Shown here: positions 37,216-49,747 of the stretch, one piece after another
Numbering within the stretch: the first letter of the stretch is position 1
How the letters are laid out: each line of letters opens with the position of its first letter
Assembly (NCBI GenBank): GCA_026874595.1
Contig: CM049315.1
Location: 77,053,401 to 77,117,400, forward strand
DNA from: Sipunculus nudus
Lineage: Eukaryota > Annelida > Sipuncula > Golfingiida > Sipunculidae
Length of the DNA: 64,000 bases
Reading direction: 5' to 3'
Position numbers and translations under genes: made by a program
Notes under the pieces: model-generated
The model's database searches: none
Told to the model about the DNA's origin: nothing
Seen by the model: the letters and a program-made list of their open reading frames with translations, nothing else

Positions 37216-38984
37216 CTGACTAATTGTTAGGGCTCAAATTAAACGATCGGCGACGTTGTGTAATACCTTTCATTATGGAAATTAAGTGCATTTAAAAATT
37301 TAATAGAAGGACTATTTTTCTAGCACATGAAGGCAGATTTTTACGGGCCCAGGTGCTTGCGGCAGATCATATAAAAATATTAATTTGCAGATATGTCAAA
37401 AAAAAAATTCCAGCCGCAGCCAAAAATCACGACCGGCCGGGTTAGCCCCAACACAGAACTTTTTAAGGATGGCCTCATTACCGTCTTAGCTGCAGTCGAA
37501 CTGACTAGGATAGAAATAGGCAGCAATGTTTCTGCCCGAGACTTCAGGAATAGCTATACAAAGTATAAAGATCTGCATGTCTGCGTTAATATATATAATC
37601 ATAAAGTATCATAAAATATTGTTGACGTCCTTTGGGTCCTGATTTTGGTCGTGATTTGGGGTTGGCCGTATTAGAGAAGTTCTAAATAACCTAGAGCATG
37701 CTTCCAGACTTGAATCGTGGATGCATGTGTTTACAATAGTCCTTCCATTGCACAGCTTGGCCAGAATTGTCAATGTGATGTATGGTTTGTAGTTTAAATA
37801 AATAAAAACGAACTACCTTGAAGTATTTATTCATGACCTAAAATTGAAATCCTGGTATTTGGCGTGCCGACTGTCCGGTCATTATGTAAAAGTGAAAATA
37901 ATTATGGGCATGCAAGGTAACAATAACACTACCAATTAAATAGTGGAGAATACATCAATATAGTTTATGCACTGCAAGTATTACGTGAACGATTAAAAGC
38001 AATCATTTTGTGCAGGAAGGAGAAAATGTCACAGCTTTAAATACATGTGGCTGACTGCTCAAGGGCTGAATAAAGGTATGAACACATTTAGTATTTACCA
38101 GACCGTTAATGGGACTAATAAGGATTGAACAAAATGAAAGTTGCATATAGATATAGTGAGCTCAAATTCCCGCACATTAGGCAGTCATAACATGGACAAT
38201 CGTCTTTTAGCAATTAACATTGATAGGTTATTATCATAGACCAATAGCTATAATAAACGCCTAGGATTAGACCAGCAGTGACACTTGCAAGGCTAGTGAC
38301 ATTCGTCATCGTCATTTTTTTACAGTTCTCAGAAAATTGGTCGTAATTGTGGGGTGGCCGCAATTGTGGGGTGGTCGCAAGGCGGGGTTATTATTTAACA
38401 GTTGAACCGCCGATTTATGGACAGTGTCGGAAGCTGATTTTTTGCCCGCATAATATAGAGAAATGGGCAGAAAAGGGGGACCTCTCGTTACAGATATATC
38501 TAAATATCTCTGTAACGGAATTAAACATGCCGAAAATAAAGAGATTTTAGCCTCTCTATAGTGCGGTTACATTTCAAATAAATGCTGGTGTCTAAAATAA
38601 GAATATTTTTTTTTCATTGAATATGAAGATGCTTTGCATTTCCCTTTGTTTTGGTGAGACTGTAACAAATTTATACCAAAAAAAAATTCACAGATTTTGA
38701 TAACATTTCATGGATGGTTGGGGTTACAAACAAGGAATAGTCCATTAAAACTTTGAGGTAATCGGGATTACCATATTTTTTCTTCATTCAAAGGCGTCTT
38801 GTCCATTTGGACACAGTGCCATTCCCTTTGAACCAAGGTTCAAGTCTCCCATTCATAGGAATTAGGGCAAGTGCTTTCTCTACCATCCACTGAAAGAGTA
38901 CGTTTTAATGAAGCATGGCACTGCATACACATAACCTGCGAAAGTCTTAAGGCTCCGACTTCGAAATCTAGTTGCCCCCACCAG
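37216..38984. other. Non-coding stretch with short G-rich duplication
   Basis: No gene supported. A two-copy G-rich repeat of about 18 bp ('aattgtggggtgg') lies at 38345-38377. A 73-codon frame starts at 37393 with five lysines, but nothing indicates it is expressed. Confidence 0.5.
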
Positions 38985-39290
38985 GATTGTATAGGCGTTC
39001 ATCCACGTTCGTGTGTGTGTTTTTGTGGATGTTTGTCCACAACATAACTAACGCAATTATGAACGGAATCGCAAGAAGTTTTCATGGCATTTCAGGAATG
39101 GGCCAAGGAAGACTTGATTAGATTTCTATGTGTATCCAGCCCACGATCCGGATTCAGGACCGTCATCCAGGAATATTCACAAATGTACAGACACTTATGC
39201 ACGAAAACCGGATTACTGACCGAATAAGTGAATGCAAACACATGGCGGAGGCGTGCATCCCTTAGAATGCAAATTTCTAGTTAAAAGTAG
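38985..39290 (+). mobile_element. Family B element, copy lacking a clean 5' hairpin
   Basis: Matches the family from 'ggcgttcatccacgttcgtg' through 'gtccacaacataactaacgc', 'cccacgatccggattcagga' and 'atattcacaaatgtacagac'. It ends at 'ggcggaggcgtgcatccctt' and 'agaatgcaaatttctagtta'. The 3' hairpin is imperfect here. The 'tttctagtt' end is shared by the copy at 16045 ('ctagaaa' on the plus strand). Confidence 0.72.
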
Positions 39291-40377
39291 GTTTGGTATC
39301 TGATAAGCCAGTAATAAAACACATCTTAATGCATTGGAGTGTTGTTATTAGTAAGCAACGCACATCACGTACTGACAACTTAAGGTGAAAACATTTGCAC
39401 GTTGTAAAACCGTGAGTCCTGGGGGAACGTTAATCACAAGTATCATCACTCAGTCATCTTAATCAACACTCATTAGGTTCTGTCATATATCTCCGGGCAG
39501 CCCTTGTCCATTATCATTGAAAGCATTTCTGTGTATTTGTGTTGGTAAAAACGCATGTTCTCGCCTCCGCTAAACAATCAAGAAAATGAAACTCTTTGCC
39601 CCAAGGGATCATCTGACACCCAAGCTGAAGATAAGTTTTAAGTCATGTTTAACACATATTAAACCACATCCTGTGTCTAGTTTTATTGTGTTAACTGCTG
39701 TAATTTAAAGAATATTAATGATATAACGACGTCCATCACGTCCCGGACGTCATATCTCTCCTACATTGAGGTGTCTTGTGTCCCTATAGTAAAGAGATGA
39801 CGTGTCATGTATGCCGCCCACGATTGTAAGCTTATCTAATAAAATATGTTAGGCTGATTGTATTTTAAACGTTTTCAGAATAATCTATAGTGAAAGCATC
39901 CATGCAATGTTCAAATAAAAGTAAGCTTAATTGATTCACGTATAGGAGATCCCTGACTTCGTGGTCATAGTAACCTCCGGAATTGAAGATGACAAGGTAA
40001 TGCCTCTGTACACCCGTGTTTCTCAACTCTCTACTCAAAACGAACCTCTTCCCGTTAGCCAGTGTGGGACGGCCACTACCGCTCGTCTCTGCTGTCAAAC
40101 TTTAAAATAAAAATGTGTTACATTTCAAGGAAACATCTTCTGTTAACAATTCACATGTGTATGCTGAGAAAATAATACTTATTCCGTTAAGTTCTTACCA
40201 CAAAAACACCCATGTTTATGTAATGTGCCTTTAACGTTCTTGTCCAACCTATTTGAACGGACTACATTACACGGCCTCTATATACCTACGCCGCTGGTGT
40301 ATTTAGAAGCCATGGGGCATTGCATTGTGATTTGCAGATGCTGACGCCCCCAACCCTTACCCTACTCTTTCCCAACC

Positions 40378-40380
<3 letters not shown>
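39291..40380. other. Non-coding stretch
   Basis: No gene recognised. The 77-codon minus-strand frame at 39865-40098 has no family signature. Confidence 0.55.

Positions 40381-40419
<39 letters not shown>
40381..40419. repeat. (AT)n microsatellite
   Basis: Uninterrupted AT dinucleotides. Confidence 0.97.
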
Positions 40420-40420
<1 letters not shown>

Positions 40421-40459
40421 GGAGATGAATTATTTAACATGATGCAATCTGACAGATAA

Positions 40460-40789
40460 TTGATAAAAAAATCCACTAAAATAATGGTTATAGAAACTGG
40501 ATCCATATTCCTGCATGGAGAGCATTATACGATAAAAGCAGAGTCTGTCAGATATTCCGTCCCCTATCATGTAGTTATAAACGACCAATCACTACTAGCG
40601 TTGGCTGTTTTATATCATCAAGAACGTTCACTGAGAGACGCAGTATTTAAAAAAAAAACAAACAGAAAATGTATCTGTGTTGTCGTAATCGCTCTCAAAT
40701 GGGCAATCTGTCTCGGAATATTTATGTTATCAGTCAGTTTATTGGCAATAATTTCTCAGAATGAAACCAACTACTTTTTCCCTGCGTAG
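40460..40789 (+). CDS. Unsupported 109-codon open frame with one hydrophobic segment
   Basis: Not recognised. The frame is unusual for this window in having a plausible single membrane-spanning stretch near the C-terminus (roughly residues 70-98), preceded by a lysine-rich segment (about residues 64-70). It starts about 40 bp after an (AT)n array, shows no splice or promoter context, and could easily be random. Listed only as a weak candidate for a small or fragmentary exon. Confidence 0.1.
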   Translation: MIKKSTKIMVIETGSIFLHGEHYTIKAESVRYSVPYHVVINDQSLLALAVLYHQERSLRDAVFKKKTNRKCICVVVIALKWAICLGIFMLSVSLLAIISQNETNYFFPA

Positions 40790-42461
40790 TGACACAACAA
40801 AGTTACCGTATTTCTGATATCTAACACTACGACAAATTGTCTTATTCGATATTTAAATATAATACTCAAAATGAAAGTGATGGGTTTTTGTGCTGTGGCT
40901 GGTCTGATTCACTACTAACAGTGGTGGAAATTACGCGGCAGTCTGTATATAACAACCTGCTATATGTAATATAATCCATAATATAGACTCCCGACTTCCT
41001 CGTAAAAAAGCACGATTTTATACTTAACGGATAAGCAGTAAGAGGGAAAATGCAGCTTAGAAAGCGGCACACAATGTATACCGAAAGTCGGCCATTTCGA
41101 TCAAATAGTTCTAATTTGTAAAGAAAAAGTTCACCAAGTTTAGAACTAACCTGACTTCTGTATCTCAACTTGACAAAATTCTGGTTGATTTACTTGATGT
41201 ATATATTTTCTTATTAGAATGTAAACAACAGAGGTGGCTTCTGTCGATTTGATACCGTCGGCTGGTTATAGAGTTAGTCTCTGTTACGATTCAAGGTGGC
41301 GCTGCATATAAGCTGGCAGGAAATGGCTCAGGCGTTCCAGCTATTTTAGATCTATAAAAGCGCATACATTTATGCCGCATGTCTGTTAGTCAATATTTGG
41401 TTGCAAATACCATTGAACATTTGTTCGTGAAATACATCAGCGACTTCAGGTATAAGTTTGGTTCAATTAAGTTTAGCGGAGCGAAATGGTGTTGGCGCTG
41501 GATTAATTCTGTCTTTTGAGCGCATTTTATGCTACAGAGTATGGACCACTAAATATTCAGAGAAGAGGATGATATAGTAATTAATAATAATAATAATTAC
41601 AATAATAATAGTAAACTTATTTTATATTTTTTTAATTTGCTCTTAACGCTTTACACTAAAAACATATGTTATACTCTGAAAAGATAAAAGTTATTACGTT
41701 CCTAGGAAGATTAGGTGCTGGAAAAAAGAAAGAAGTAATGAAACCGTCATCTATATTTGTTTGATTCATCTGCACTAGCGGCATACCCATTATTTCGACA
41801 TGTGACCCGTGACATCCGGGATTTAGTGTATACACAAAATGGTAGCCCCATAAGCAGTTTCGAGAACCTGGAAGAAATGACCCTTCCGGCTTCGTCAATG
41901 GCGGTGGGATACGACACGAAATTACCCAGAAGACACCGTCAAAGCGACAAGCTATATCTAGTGAGGGAGTCTGGGGCTAGGGGTTGTGTATTGCCAAGTT
42001 TGATAACGGAATAACTGTTTTAACTAGGCACATATCCTCCAATTTTAGTGTAGGATTATTGGTCTGACAGTATAACTAAGAGCAGCATATTCGATTACCA
42101 TAGCCCCGTACAGTATTTAATGTCAACTTTAACAACTATTATTCAAACTTCTTTGCTTTGTGACACAATAGCTGAAACTTTCAGAATTACCGTTGAACTT
42201 TAATAAAATTGAAATCATTTCAGGCGGGGCTGTTGGTCTCTTTCAGCGGCAATAACATTCATGACTACAGTTATACATAGTGAAATCATACATGTGACTG
42301 TTAATAAACAATCGAACGACTGAAGTCAGTTTTACATTGGTAAGTCATATTTTTTTTAAAGAAATTGATGGGCTGATTTTGTCAGATACATCTATAAAGA
42401 TAAGCACGACAGAAAGTCAGTTGAGCAAAAGTGGGCAGAATAGTTGGGGTCATTTAATATA

Positions 42462-42468
<7 letters not shown>
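40790..42468. other. Non-coding stretch
   Basis: A short TAA-type run lies at about 41581-41612. Frames of 80-100 codons at 40866-41168 (minus), 41656-41898 (minus) and 41757-42014 (plus) overlap or lack any family signature. Confidence 0.5.

Positions 42469-42506
<38 letters not shown>
42469..42506. repeat. (CT)n microsatellite
   Basis: Uninterrupted CT dinucleotides. Confidence 0.97.
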
Positions 42507-42509
<3 letters not shown>

Positions 42510-44300
42510 CGGATGGTTTAGAGAAGTATTCCTTTTACCAGCGTTAGGTTAAAAGTTGTCGATACCTTCGAAACATTGGAGTATCAACTGCAGTTTTGCC
42601 ATCAGGTGTCTCTACACCATACTATTAAGGGAGCTCTAACATCATAATGTCTGGTAAACTTATTTTATCGCCCACTGTGTCTGGAGACACCATGTCTATG
42701 GTCACATTTTGTCCCCAAAAAATAATGAACAAGATGCTGTCCATGACACCAAACACCCGCCAGGAAAATCTATGCTGTGTAGATCTACACACGCGTGACG
42801 GTGCATGTCACGGTTCATTGACATCCAGAAGAATGCCGCCTGCTCATACCGGTCAGTAACTCCATATCATAAAGAAATAGCCGTTACAATGGGAGAGCAT
42901 CATTTGATTTAAAAAGTTGTTCCAGTTTACCTCCAAAAATTAATGAATTATTCCTTGGTTGCTTCCTGAAGCTAATTTCAATACAATCTGACCTTTTTGC
43001 GTAAATTTGCCGACATACAATTTATAATATATCTCGAAACCCAGCGGAGGTAAAAATGACCGCTATCATTTTTATCACATCGTATACCTGATAATACATC
43101 GAAATACACTGTCATATTACATGTCTCAATGAACGATCAAGAACGTGACCTCAAAACAGTCACTTAGTCTGGGGCTTATAATAGCTGTGTTCGGGTTATT
43201 GATCGAAATGAAGAAAATGAAAATAAAAAGCGTAAATTGAGAACAAATCAATGGATGTATTATACATTCATCGAAATCATGACCTTTACTTAGAGACGTC
43301 GGATAAAACCACCTTTGGAAGGCGACCTAATTTGACGGATGCTGAATACATTGAGGAAAACTATAATATATACATGAAATATACATGATGAAATTTGCTA
43401 GCACTCAAGGCAAAATCAATCATTAAATGTTACGTGTGTAAATTCTGAGAAAGCCGCCCCCTGAAAACAAAACTAACTGTATGAAGAACTGTAGCACATA
43501 TGAATATTCATAAAACCCTGTACAGCTAAATGCTTGCAAACTGGTATACACGTGGAAGGGCATAAGTTACTTAATATAAACCACTCCATCAATTGTTTTG
43601 TGCATCAGCTTGTGACACGCAGTCTATCTGATGTCAGTGACAAAGAGTTGTTTCAATACCAAGTTGAAGTATTTTGATGTCGGCCGAAGCACTTTGTTAT
43701 TTGGAATTCCCATGGATTATTGACAAAGTTTCATTCAGATGCTCTCTATTCTCCGCTAGACTCACGAGTTTGACACACTGTTTACCCTTGATATACTTGC
43801 AGGTTGTAAATTATTCCTTTCTATAGCTGTTTCGGTGAGGATAAGTTTCTAATCCACTTCTATAATTTAGAGTCGAAAAAGGAAATCTAACTCTAACCAT
43901 GAAAGAAGACTTTAGACGCGAGAGAACAAATATATTATTCAATAAAAGTATATTGTGACACAGAGATGAGAAGGAAACATCGAGAGATATTTTATCTATA
44001 ACCCTTTACGACCACTGGCAGAATATATGGCGCTTTCATCACTACAACTCGAGCGAATCATAATAATTCTGTAAAGAAATCCAAATTAATAAATTCCCAG
44101 TTTCTATGTGGTCACAATAAATTACCATCTCGCTTTACAAAACTGTGTATGATCGAAAGATTGATGCTATTTGTGAATAATCTCCATAATAATCTCCATA
44201 ATGACGTCAACTACATGTATACAAATATAATGGTCATAACCTGCTATTATTACCAGCATAAGTTGATAATTAGCAAGCCTGACTGAACATGTACCACAGC

Positions 44301-44306
<6 letters not shown>
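42507..44306. other. Non-coding stretch
   Basis: No gene recognised. A CRE palindrome TGACGTCA lies at 44202-44209, next to a small duplication 'ataatctccataataatctc'. Confidence 0.55.

Positions 44307-44340
<34 letters not shown>
44307..44340. repeat. (AT)n microsatellite
   Basis: Uninterrupted AT dinucleotides. Confidence 0.97.
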
Positions 44341-44346
<6 letters not shown>

Positions 44347-44361
44347 TTATTTTTTTGTAAA

Positions 44362-44475
44362 TTACAGTGTAACCTCTGTTATATGACCGCCTTACGCGGC
44401 GGATAAGACATAACCATTGGGAATGTTTAAGGTTCACTCAAGGGTGGTCTTAATTGAAATGTGGTCTGGAAGATA
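44362..44475 (+). mobile_element. Possible DNA-transposon terminus (CAGTGTAACCTC)
   Basis: TA followed by 'cagtgtaacctctgttatat' resembles the CAGT-starting termini of pogo/Tigger-like elements, which insert at TA. A short GC-rich inverted repeat 'ccgccttacgcggcgg' follows. I could not find the partner terminus, so this may be a solitary end or chance. Confidence 0.25.
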
Positions 44476-44557
44476 TATACTCTTTGTGTTTTGGGATTCA
44501 ATAGGCTGAGGACAGGGAGTCATTTTCTTTATTCTCTACAAGTACTTGAGATATGCT

Positions 44558-44932
44558 GATTTGGGAATTAAAGTTGAACACATACATATATGTATTTATT
44601 TTATATAATGAGGCATTTCCATACTATTTAAAAACTGTATGTCGCCAACATGATCTGGGAATTAAAGTTGAACACATACATATATGTATTAAATTTATAT
44701 AATGAGGCATTTCCATAATATTAAAAAAACAGTAGGTCGCCAACATGATCTCGGAATTAAAGTTGAACACAAACATATATGTATTTTATTTGTATTAGAT
44801 GCATTTCAATAATATTTAAAAACTGTATGTCGCCAACATGATTTGGGAGATAAAGTTGAACACAAACATATATGTATTTTATTTATATAAGAGGCATTTC
44901 CATAATATTTAAAAACTGTATGTCGCCAACAT
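44558..44932 (+). repeat. 94-bp tandem array, four units
   Basis: Four head-to-tail units: 44558-44651, 44652-44746, 44747-44839 and 44840-44932 (93-95 bp each). Each starts 'gatctgggaattaaagttga' (or a close variant), passes through 'catatatgtatt' and 'gaggcatttccata', and ends 'ctgtatgtcgccaacat'. Units differ by several substitutions and indels, so the array is moderately old. Confidence 0.95.
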
Positions 44933-45398
44933 CCTTAAAAAATCAATCTGCTTAATATTTTAAAGGATAGGTCCATGGGTTGTATGTGGCATCGCCTACA
45001 TTTTATGAGGATAAAGGTAAACATATACGATATGTTATTGATGACAAATTAGTGTTATTACTTTGGAATTTCAGATTCATTATACACGAAGCCAGGGAAT
45101 AAACCAGAATAAAAAATGACATGACGCATGGAGATGGCGGAGGACTTTCTATGAACGGTTTCACCTATTCCGATTCATCGGTGTATTATTGATATCTTCA
45201 GCTCGCCCGCTAACTTCTCGGCGTCAAAATATTCAAGTCCGCTTTTGAGAATTATGCTTTCAATTCAATATGGTTCTCTTTCAAAAGTTTCTTGAACTCA
45301 TCAGACCTATAAGTTAACCATTATTCCTGAAAGCCAGCAATTTCACCTGCCTATATACATATAAATGTATGTGTTTCCTGATTCACTGCGGTTATGTA
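44933..45398. other. Non-coding stretch
   Basis: No gene or repeat recognised. Confidence 0.55.
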
Positions 45399-45872
45399 TT
45401 AAAAGGGCTCAATCACCTATCTGACCATTATAAACTGAAGGTAATTCCTTGGAGCTTTTATAAAAATAGGCAAGCAAACGTGGATATCATCGCACACAGG
45501 CTGCTTATTTTGTTTATATCAACGTTTTTAAAATATGTGGGAGCCCGCCAAAATAATCAAAACAATTCAACAAGGGTATCTGGTGGCAAGTCAGATCAGC
45601 GAGAGCTTTGCAAATGGCGTTTTGCAACAATGGACCTCTTGACCTCCGCATATATGCAACCTACCACCTTAGATTACATGTTTCTCCTTCTGTCAACAAG
45701 TCTGTGTTTACAAACATGTTGTTGGTAAACAAGTTTATGCATCCTTCCCTTCATAGAGGCGTTATAAAAACTTTCATAACCAAAATGACCCTTAGATCAT
45801 TAATATTTACACAGAGGAAGCCAGAAATCACATAAATTATTTTTCAAAAGGCAGGTGAATGGGCACCTTTAA
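45399..45872 (+). mobile_element. Family A element, copy 3 (near-complete)
   Basis: TTAA at both ends (45399-45402 and 45869-45872). The left end is AAGGGCTCAATCACCT and the right end, reverse-complemented, is AGGTGCCCATTCACCT. Internal sequence is collinear with the copy at 3302, including 'tcatcgcacacaggctgctt', 'cctccgcatatatgcaac' and 'acacagaggaagccagaaat'. The 119- and 75-codon frames here belong to the element and are not genes. Confidence 0.8.
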
Positions 45873-47339
45873 TAACTCTAGGTAATTCGTGCTTACAACA
45901 GTTTTTATTACTCCCCTGTGACAGGAGTAAGATTTGTTTTACAACCAACCTTTAGTAAACTGAGTAAACGTGCCCATGTTGACAAATAAAAAATAAAATC
46001 ACATGACCCGATGTAGTTCATTGCGCAGGTGCAGAGGTTGAATGGTCACTAACTGGATGAGAGCGTGTGAAGCTATCTTTTGTCAATAATGAAATTCTTC
46101 TAATTTGCCACTAGATTTCCTATTTAGATGTTGTTGATATATAAATCTGTGGCCATTTTGGCTGCCCCCACATTTTATATACACGTGGATATGTATATTA
46201 AACAAAACAGCAAATATGTGACCGTGAGATCGGCGCTTTTTGGTTTATTTTTATAAAAGGTTCAATCGATATCTTTCTTAAATACACGTAAGATATCGGA
46301 AAAGATTCCTTTCAGCTTAAACCGCAGATTTTTAAGTTAAGTCTGCCAGATTTCCTTTACATTCTAAAAACTTAACAGCAATTACAAATATATATAATTC
46401 ATTATATATCATATGTCAATCACTTATAATGCACACGTTATACCGTACATAAGAAAAATATATAACAAAACTTTGGTGACAAGAGGTTTCCAATTTAATA
46501 TTTGTAACACTGAATCACGCACAATGTTAAAGGTTTGACACGATATTCAACATATGATAACATGGGAAATATAAAAAATTTCCTGCCTGCAAAAAAAGAA
46601 TTGCCCAAGGTTCGTTGATAAGAAACTCCACGAGGAATTAATCACTGAAATTCTGAGGTAGGCAAAAACTGAGTAGACCTGTTCATGCTACATTAAGAGT
46701 TTTTATAGCAGAAAAAGTAATGACTTGGCTGAGAAATGCTTGAATTAGCTGTCACCGATATTAGGTAGCTATACCGAGTGTTGTGTCACCCGATGGATTT
46801 CGTTGTGTAATGTATCATGTATGACGTAACGTTATCTTTTTCGAATGTCTTGACACTTAGATAAATGATTACCCGCGTCTTGTCTTTTGGTCAGGGTCCA
46901 CTGGTTGCCTGATAAACTATATGTTTCTATTTAGAACTAGCAGTAACAAGATTATCTTACAAAAGAAAGGTTGTTGATTAAAGGCAAGCTGAAGAACTTG
47001 TAATCTGTACCCCAGGCAGGCTTAAGGATACAGTAAACCCATTCTTTAATCTAGGGGTATTGATTCTGAGCTACAGTTTATTGTTCTCTGAAATAAATCA
47101 CAGAAAAACTGAAAAGAATGAAGTATTAAGTCCTCGTGTGTGGGAACTACAAGAACGGAAGGACTTAATCAATCCTGCGACATGAGCCTGATAAAAGTTA
47201 ATTAATATGAAACCCGGTGTTGAGAATAAATCAATGTACCTAAACTGATGAAGTTGATCGGAGAAACATGAACGGACGGACATAAGATCAGACAAGACGT
47301 ACACAAATAGGACCATGCAGGAAATCACTTACGTTGTCT
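45873..47339. other. Non-coding stretch
   Basis: No gene recognised. Confidence 0.55.
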
Positions 47340-47930
47340 CAAGTGCGAAACGGAAGGCCGTGAGAGCCAGCGGCGTTATCAGCGACCATGGACCGGCTAA
47401 CAGAAAGGTTAGCTGTGGACCCAAACGACGTTACAGCGGACCCATCCTTCAAAGGAAACAAGGCCAGCTAAAGTAATGCAAACGAGCTGTACACACTCAC
47501 ATCAAGATACATTAAGACTTCCAACAAGTACGTGAAGGAAAGGGGAGACACCGCCAGACGCACGTCATAAAACAAAACATACAGGAGATAATAGGACGAC
47601 CAACCTGACAACGCGCTGCTTCAAGGCCCTGGCCGGCAACGAGCTTTCGGCGAAGACAAAGCACTGCTGGACCTGGCGCTATGGTGATCAGCCTTCAGCA
47701 AGCAAGCGCCAGCTACTCTGGCGAAAAATGAAGGGAGGCTTGTATTTCCCGCGCCACTTGGGTTGGGCAGCAAAGTGCCAAAATAAACTCGACAGGACAG
47801 CACGGTATTCTTGGTGGGCTAACTCCTATCACTTCATCAGAAAAACACTTCTGAAGAACGGGATCTTGCGCGAAACTAGTTCCCCCAGCTCATCGCTTCT
47901 GTGAGAGTGGTTCCCCAGCGCGGGGTTTAG
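47340..47930 (+). pseudogene. GC-rich, coding-like relic (unidentified; possibly retroelement gag)
   Basis: This 600-bp block is distinctly less AT-rich than its surroundings and reads like protein in pieces. A 27-codon ATG frame at 47388-47471 begins MDRLTERLAVDPNDVTADP. A frame from 47595 to 47786, with one internal TGA at 47685, contains KALLDLALW and ATLAKNEGRLVFPAPLGLG. A competing frame is open from stop to stop over 122 codons (47536-47901). Frame changes and stops suggest a decayed gene or transposon coding region. I cannot name the family; a retroelement gag-like origin is only a guess from the GC-rich island setting. Confidence 0.3.
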
Positions 47931-49241
47931 CCACGGTGAATTAAGAATACCCGGGAAGGCGTAATAGGGCGAGGCAACTGAACAGGGGCGGCCGGAAGTC
48001 AGCGTGGTACCGTACGTTCATCCAGTTACACTGGGAATTTGACGCTGCGTTTTACGCTGGCCAATGTGTACGTTAGCACGAGTTAAGTCTTAATGGCTCT
48101 TACTTTTGATGTGATGTGATCTTAGAACAACACGGTGCCTTGAGAATGTACTAATCAGAGCTGTTTATTGCCGCAACAGGGTCACTCGGTGGGAGGGTCC
48201 TTATGTTCCCATAACTCATCGTTAGTGGCCGATTCTAAATCGCAGGGATACAGCTCTTTGAAGAAGGACAAAGTAGGCTTTTCTGTCTGGCCGCGATATG
48301 CCGCTGTCATAGGACTCGCTGAACCCTAATGTATTGTGATCTTTGAGGGGTAAAGCTTTGAATTTAACCTTCTTACCATGCCACTTGAGAAACCAAAATC
48401 AAATTACGCAAACCCATGTGTGTAAAAACTTCTTACAATTCGTCGATGTTAAAATCGTACACATTTTTAAAGCCTGTTTTTCATACATGTTTGTGATTTG
48501 GCAAACGTCACACATATTAATATATGTGCATGCCCTATTTTAAAAACATTACGAATGTTTCTAATTTAACTACTGCTCATTTAATGAATGAATATATATA
48601 TCTTGATATTCTGTCTATCTCTCTTTTAATATACTGAATTGTTTGTCTTTCTTGCGTCAGTCTCCAGATCTGGAATATAAGACTTTTTTCCGTTAATATA
48701 AATCATCTGAAGTCAAGCGTCATAAATGTGAGTTATTAAATTCTGTCAAACTCATTTAAGATAAATTCTCTGCATTAAGTGCCCAGAACATGCAGGCTTC
48801 AGGCAGAAGTTAATGAACTGCATATAAAAAACATGAAACTGTTTCGAATCAATAGAATTTTATGCCTCTGTTACTTCGGATCCACATCTAAGAATAAATA
48901 TACGTTCGTGATTGGCCATTATCATATTGAAATATCGTTAGATCAGTTATGACAAAGAATGAAAATATTATTCAAACATTTGTCTTTGTCCATGCACCTT
49001 GAAGAACAAACACCAATAGAAAAAAAAATTAGTTTAAAATACTCCTGGAAATATTCTGCATATCTCTGTACATACTGCGAGTAGAAATAATATTTTAAAT
49101 GACCTTTACCAAGCCAATTTAACATTTTTACTCAGTTTGGGGAAAAATTCCGGTATAATTGACAAACGTTTCAACTGGAACTATTGAATTAACTGAAATG
49201 AATTGTGTACATAAAAATTGTACATAAGTAAATCCAGGGTT
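47931..49241. other. Non-coding stretch
   Basis: No gene recognised; 66- and 60-codon frames only. Confidence 0.55.
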
Positions 49242-49436
49242 CTTAGAAAGCACTGTCCTTAAAGCGGGCTATTCACCTACCTTAGAAAGCACTGTCCTTA
49301 AAGTCGGCTATTCACCTACCTTAGAAAGCACTGTCCTTAAAGTCGGCTATTCACCTACCTTAGAAAGCACTGTCCTTAAAGTCGGCTATTCATCTACCTT
49401 AGAAAGCACTGTCCTTAAAGTCGGTTATTCACCTAC
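49242..49436 (-). repeat. 39-bp minisatellite, five units, derived from a family A end
   Basis: Five head-to-tail 39-bp units start at 49242, 49281, 49320, 49359 and 49398. Each reads 'cttagaaagcactgtcc' then 'ttaaagtcggctattcacct' then 'ac'. The second part is the TTAA plus terminal inverted repeat of a family A element; the first 17 bp are presumably the old flank. Units differ by only one to three bases. Confidence 0.95.
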
Positions 49437-49747
49437 CTTTCTTATTTAATTTATGTAAATTTTTGCTTACTCTGTGTAAATAATAATGAACTAGGTAATC
49501 CCTGTTGAGAAAAGTTCTTAGACTGCCTGTGTGTTGGATGTACACGAGCTTGTTTATCTACAAGTTGTTAGAATAAACAAACACATGTTGACAGACAGAA
49601 AAACCATACACGGAAATGTGGTCGGTTGCATATATGCGGAAGTTTAGAGGTCGCAAGATGCAAAACTTCGTCTGACTTGCCGCCAGATGTCCTTGTTTAG
49701 TGTTTTTTTTATTATTTTGGCGGGTAACCCACATGTTATAAACACGA
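49398..49747 (-). mobile_element. Family A element, copy 4 (reverse, truncated at its far end)
   Basis: Continues directly from the last minisatellite unit. Reverse-complemented, it is collinear with other A copies: 'tataacatgtgggttacccg', 'gccaaaataat', 'catctggcggcaagtcagac', 'cgcatatatgcaacc', 'cttgtagataaacaag'. The end corresponding to the first 115 or so bases of the family is missing. Confidence 0.7.

Noticed and set aside
45369-45835. 119- and 75-codon overlapping frames
   Set aside because: Both are inside the family A element, and the equivalent sequence at 3302 and 54016 is not open.
49242-49436. CRISPR-like repeat array
   Set aside because: The 39-bp units are directly contiguous with no unique spacers, and each contains a transposon terminus in a eukaryotic context.
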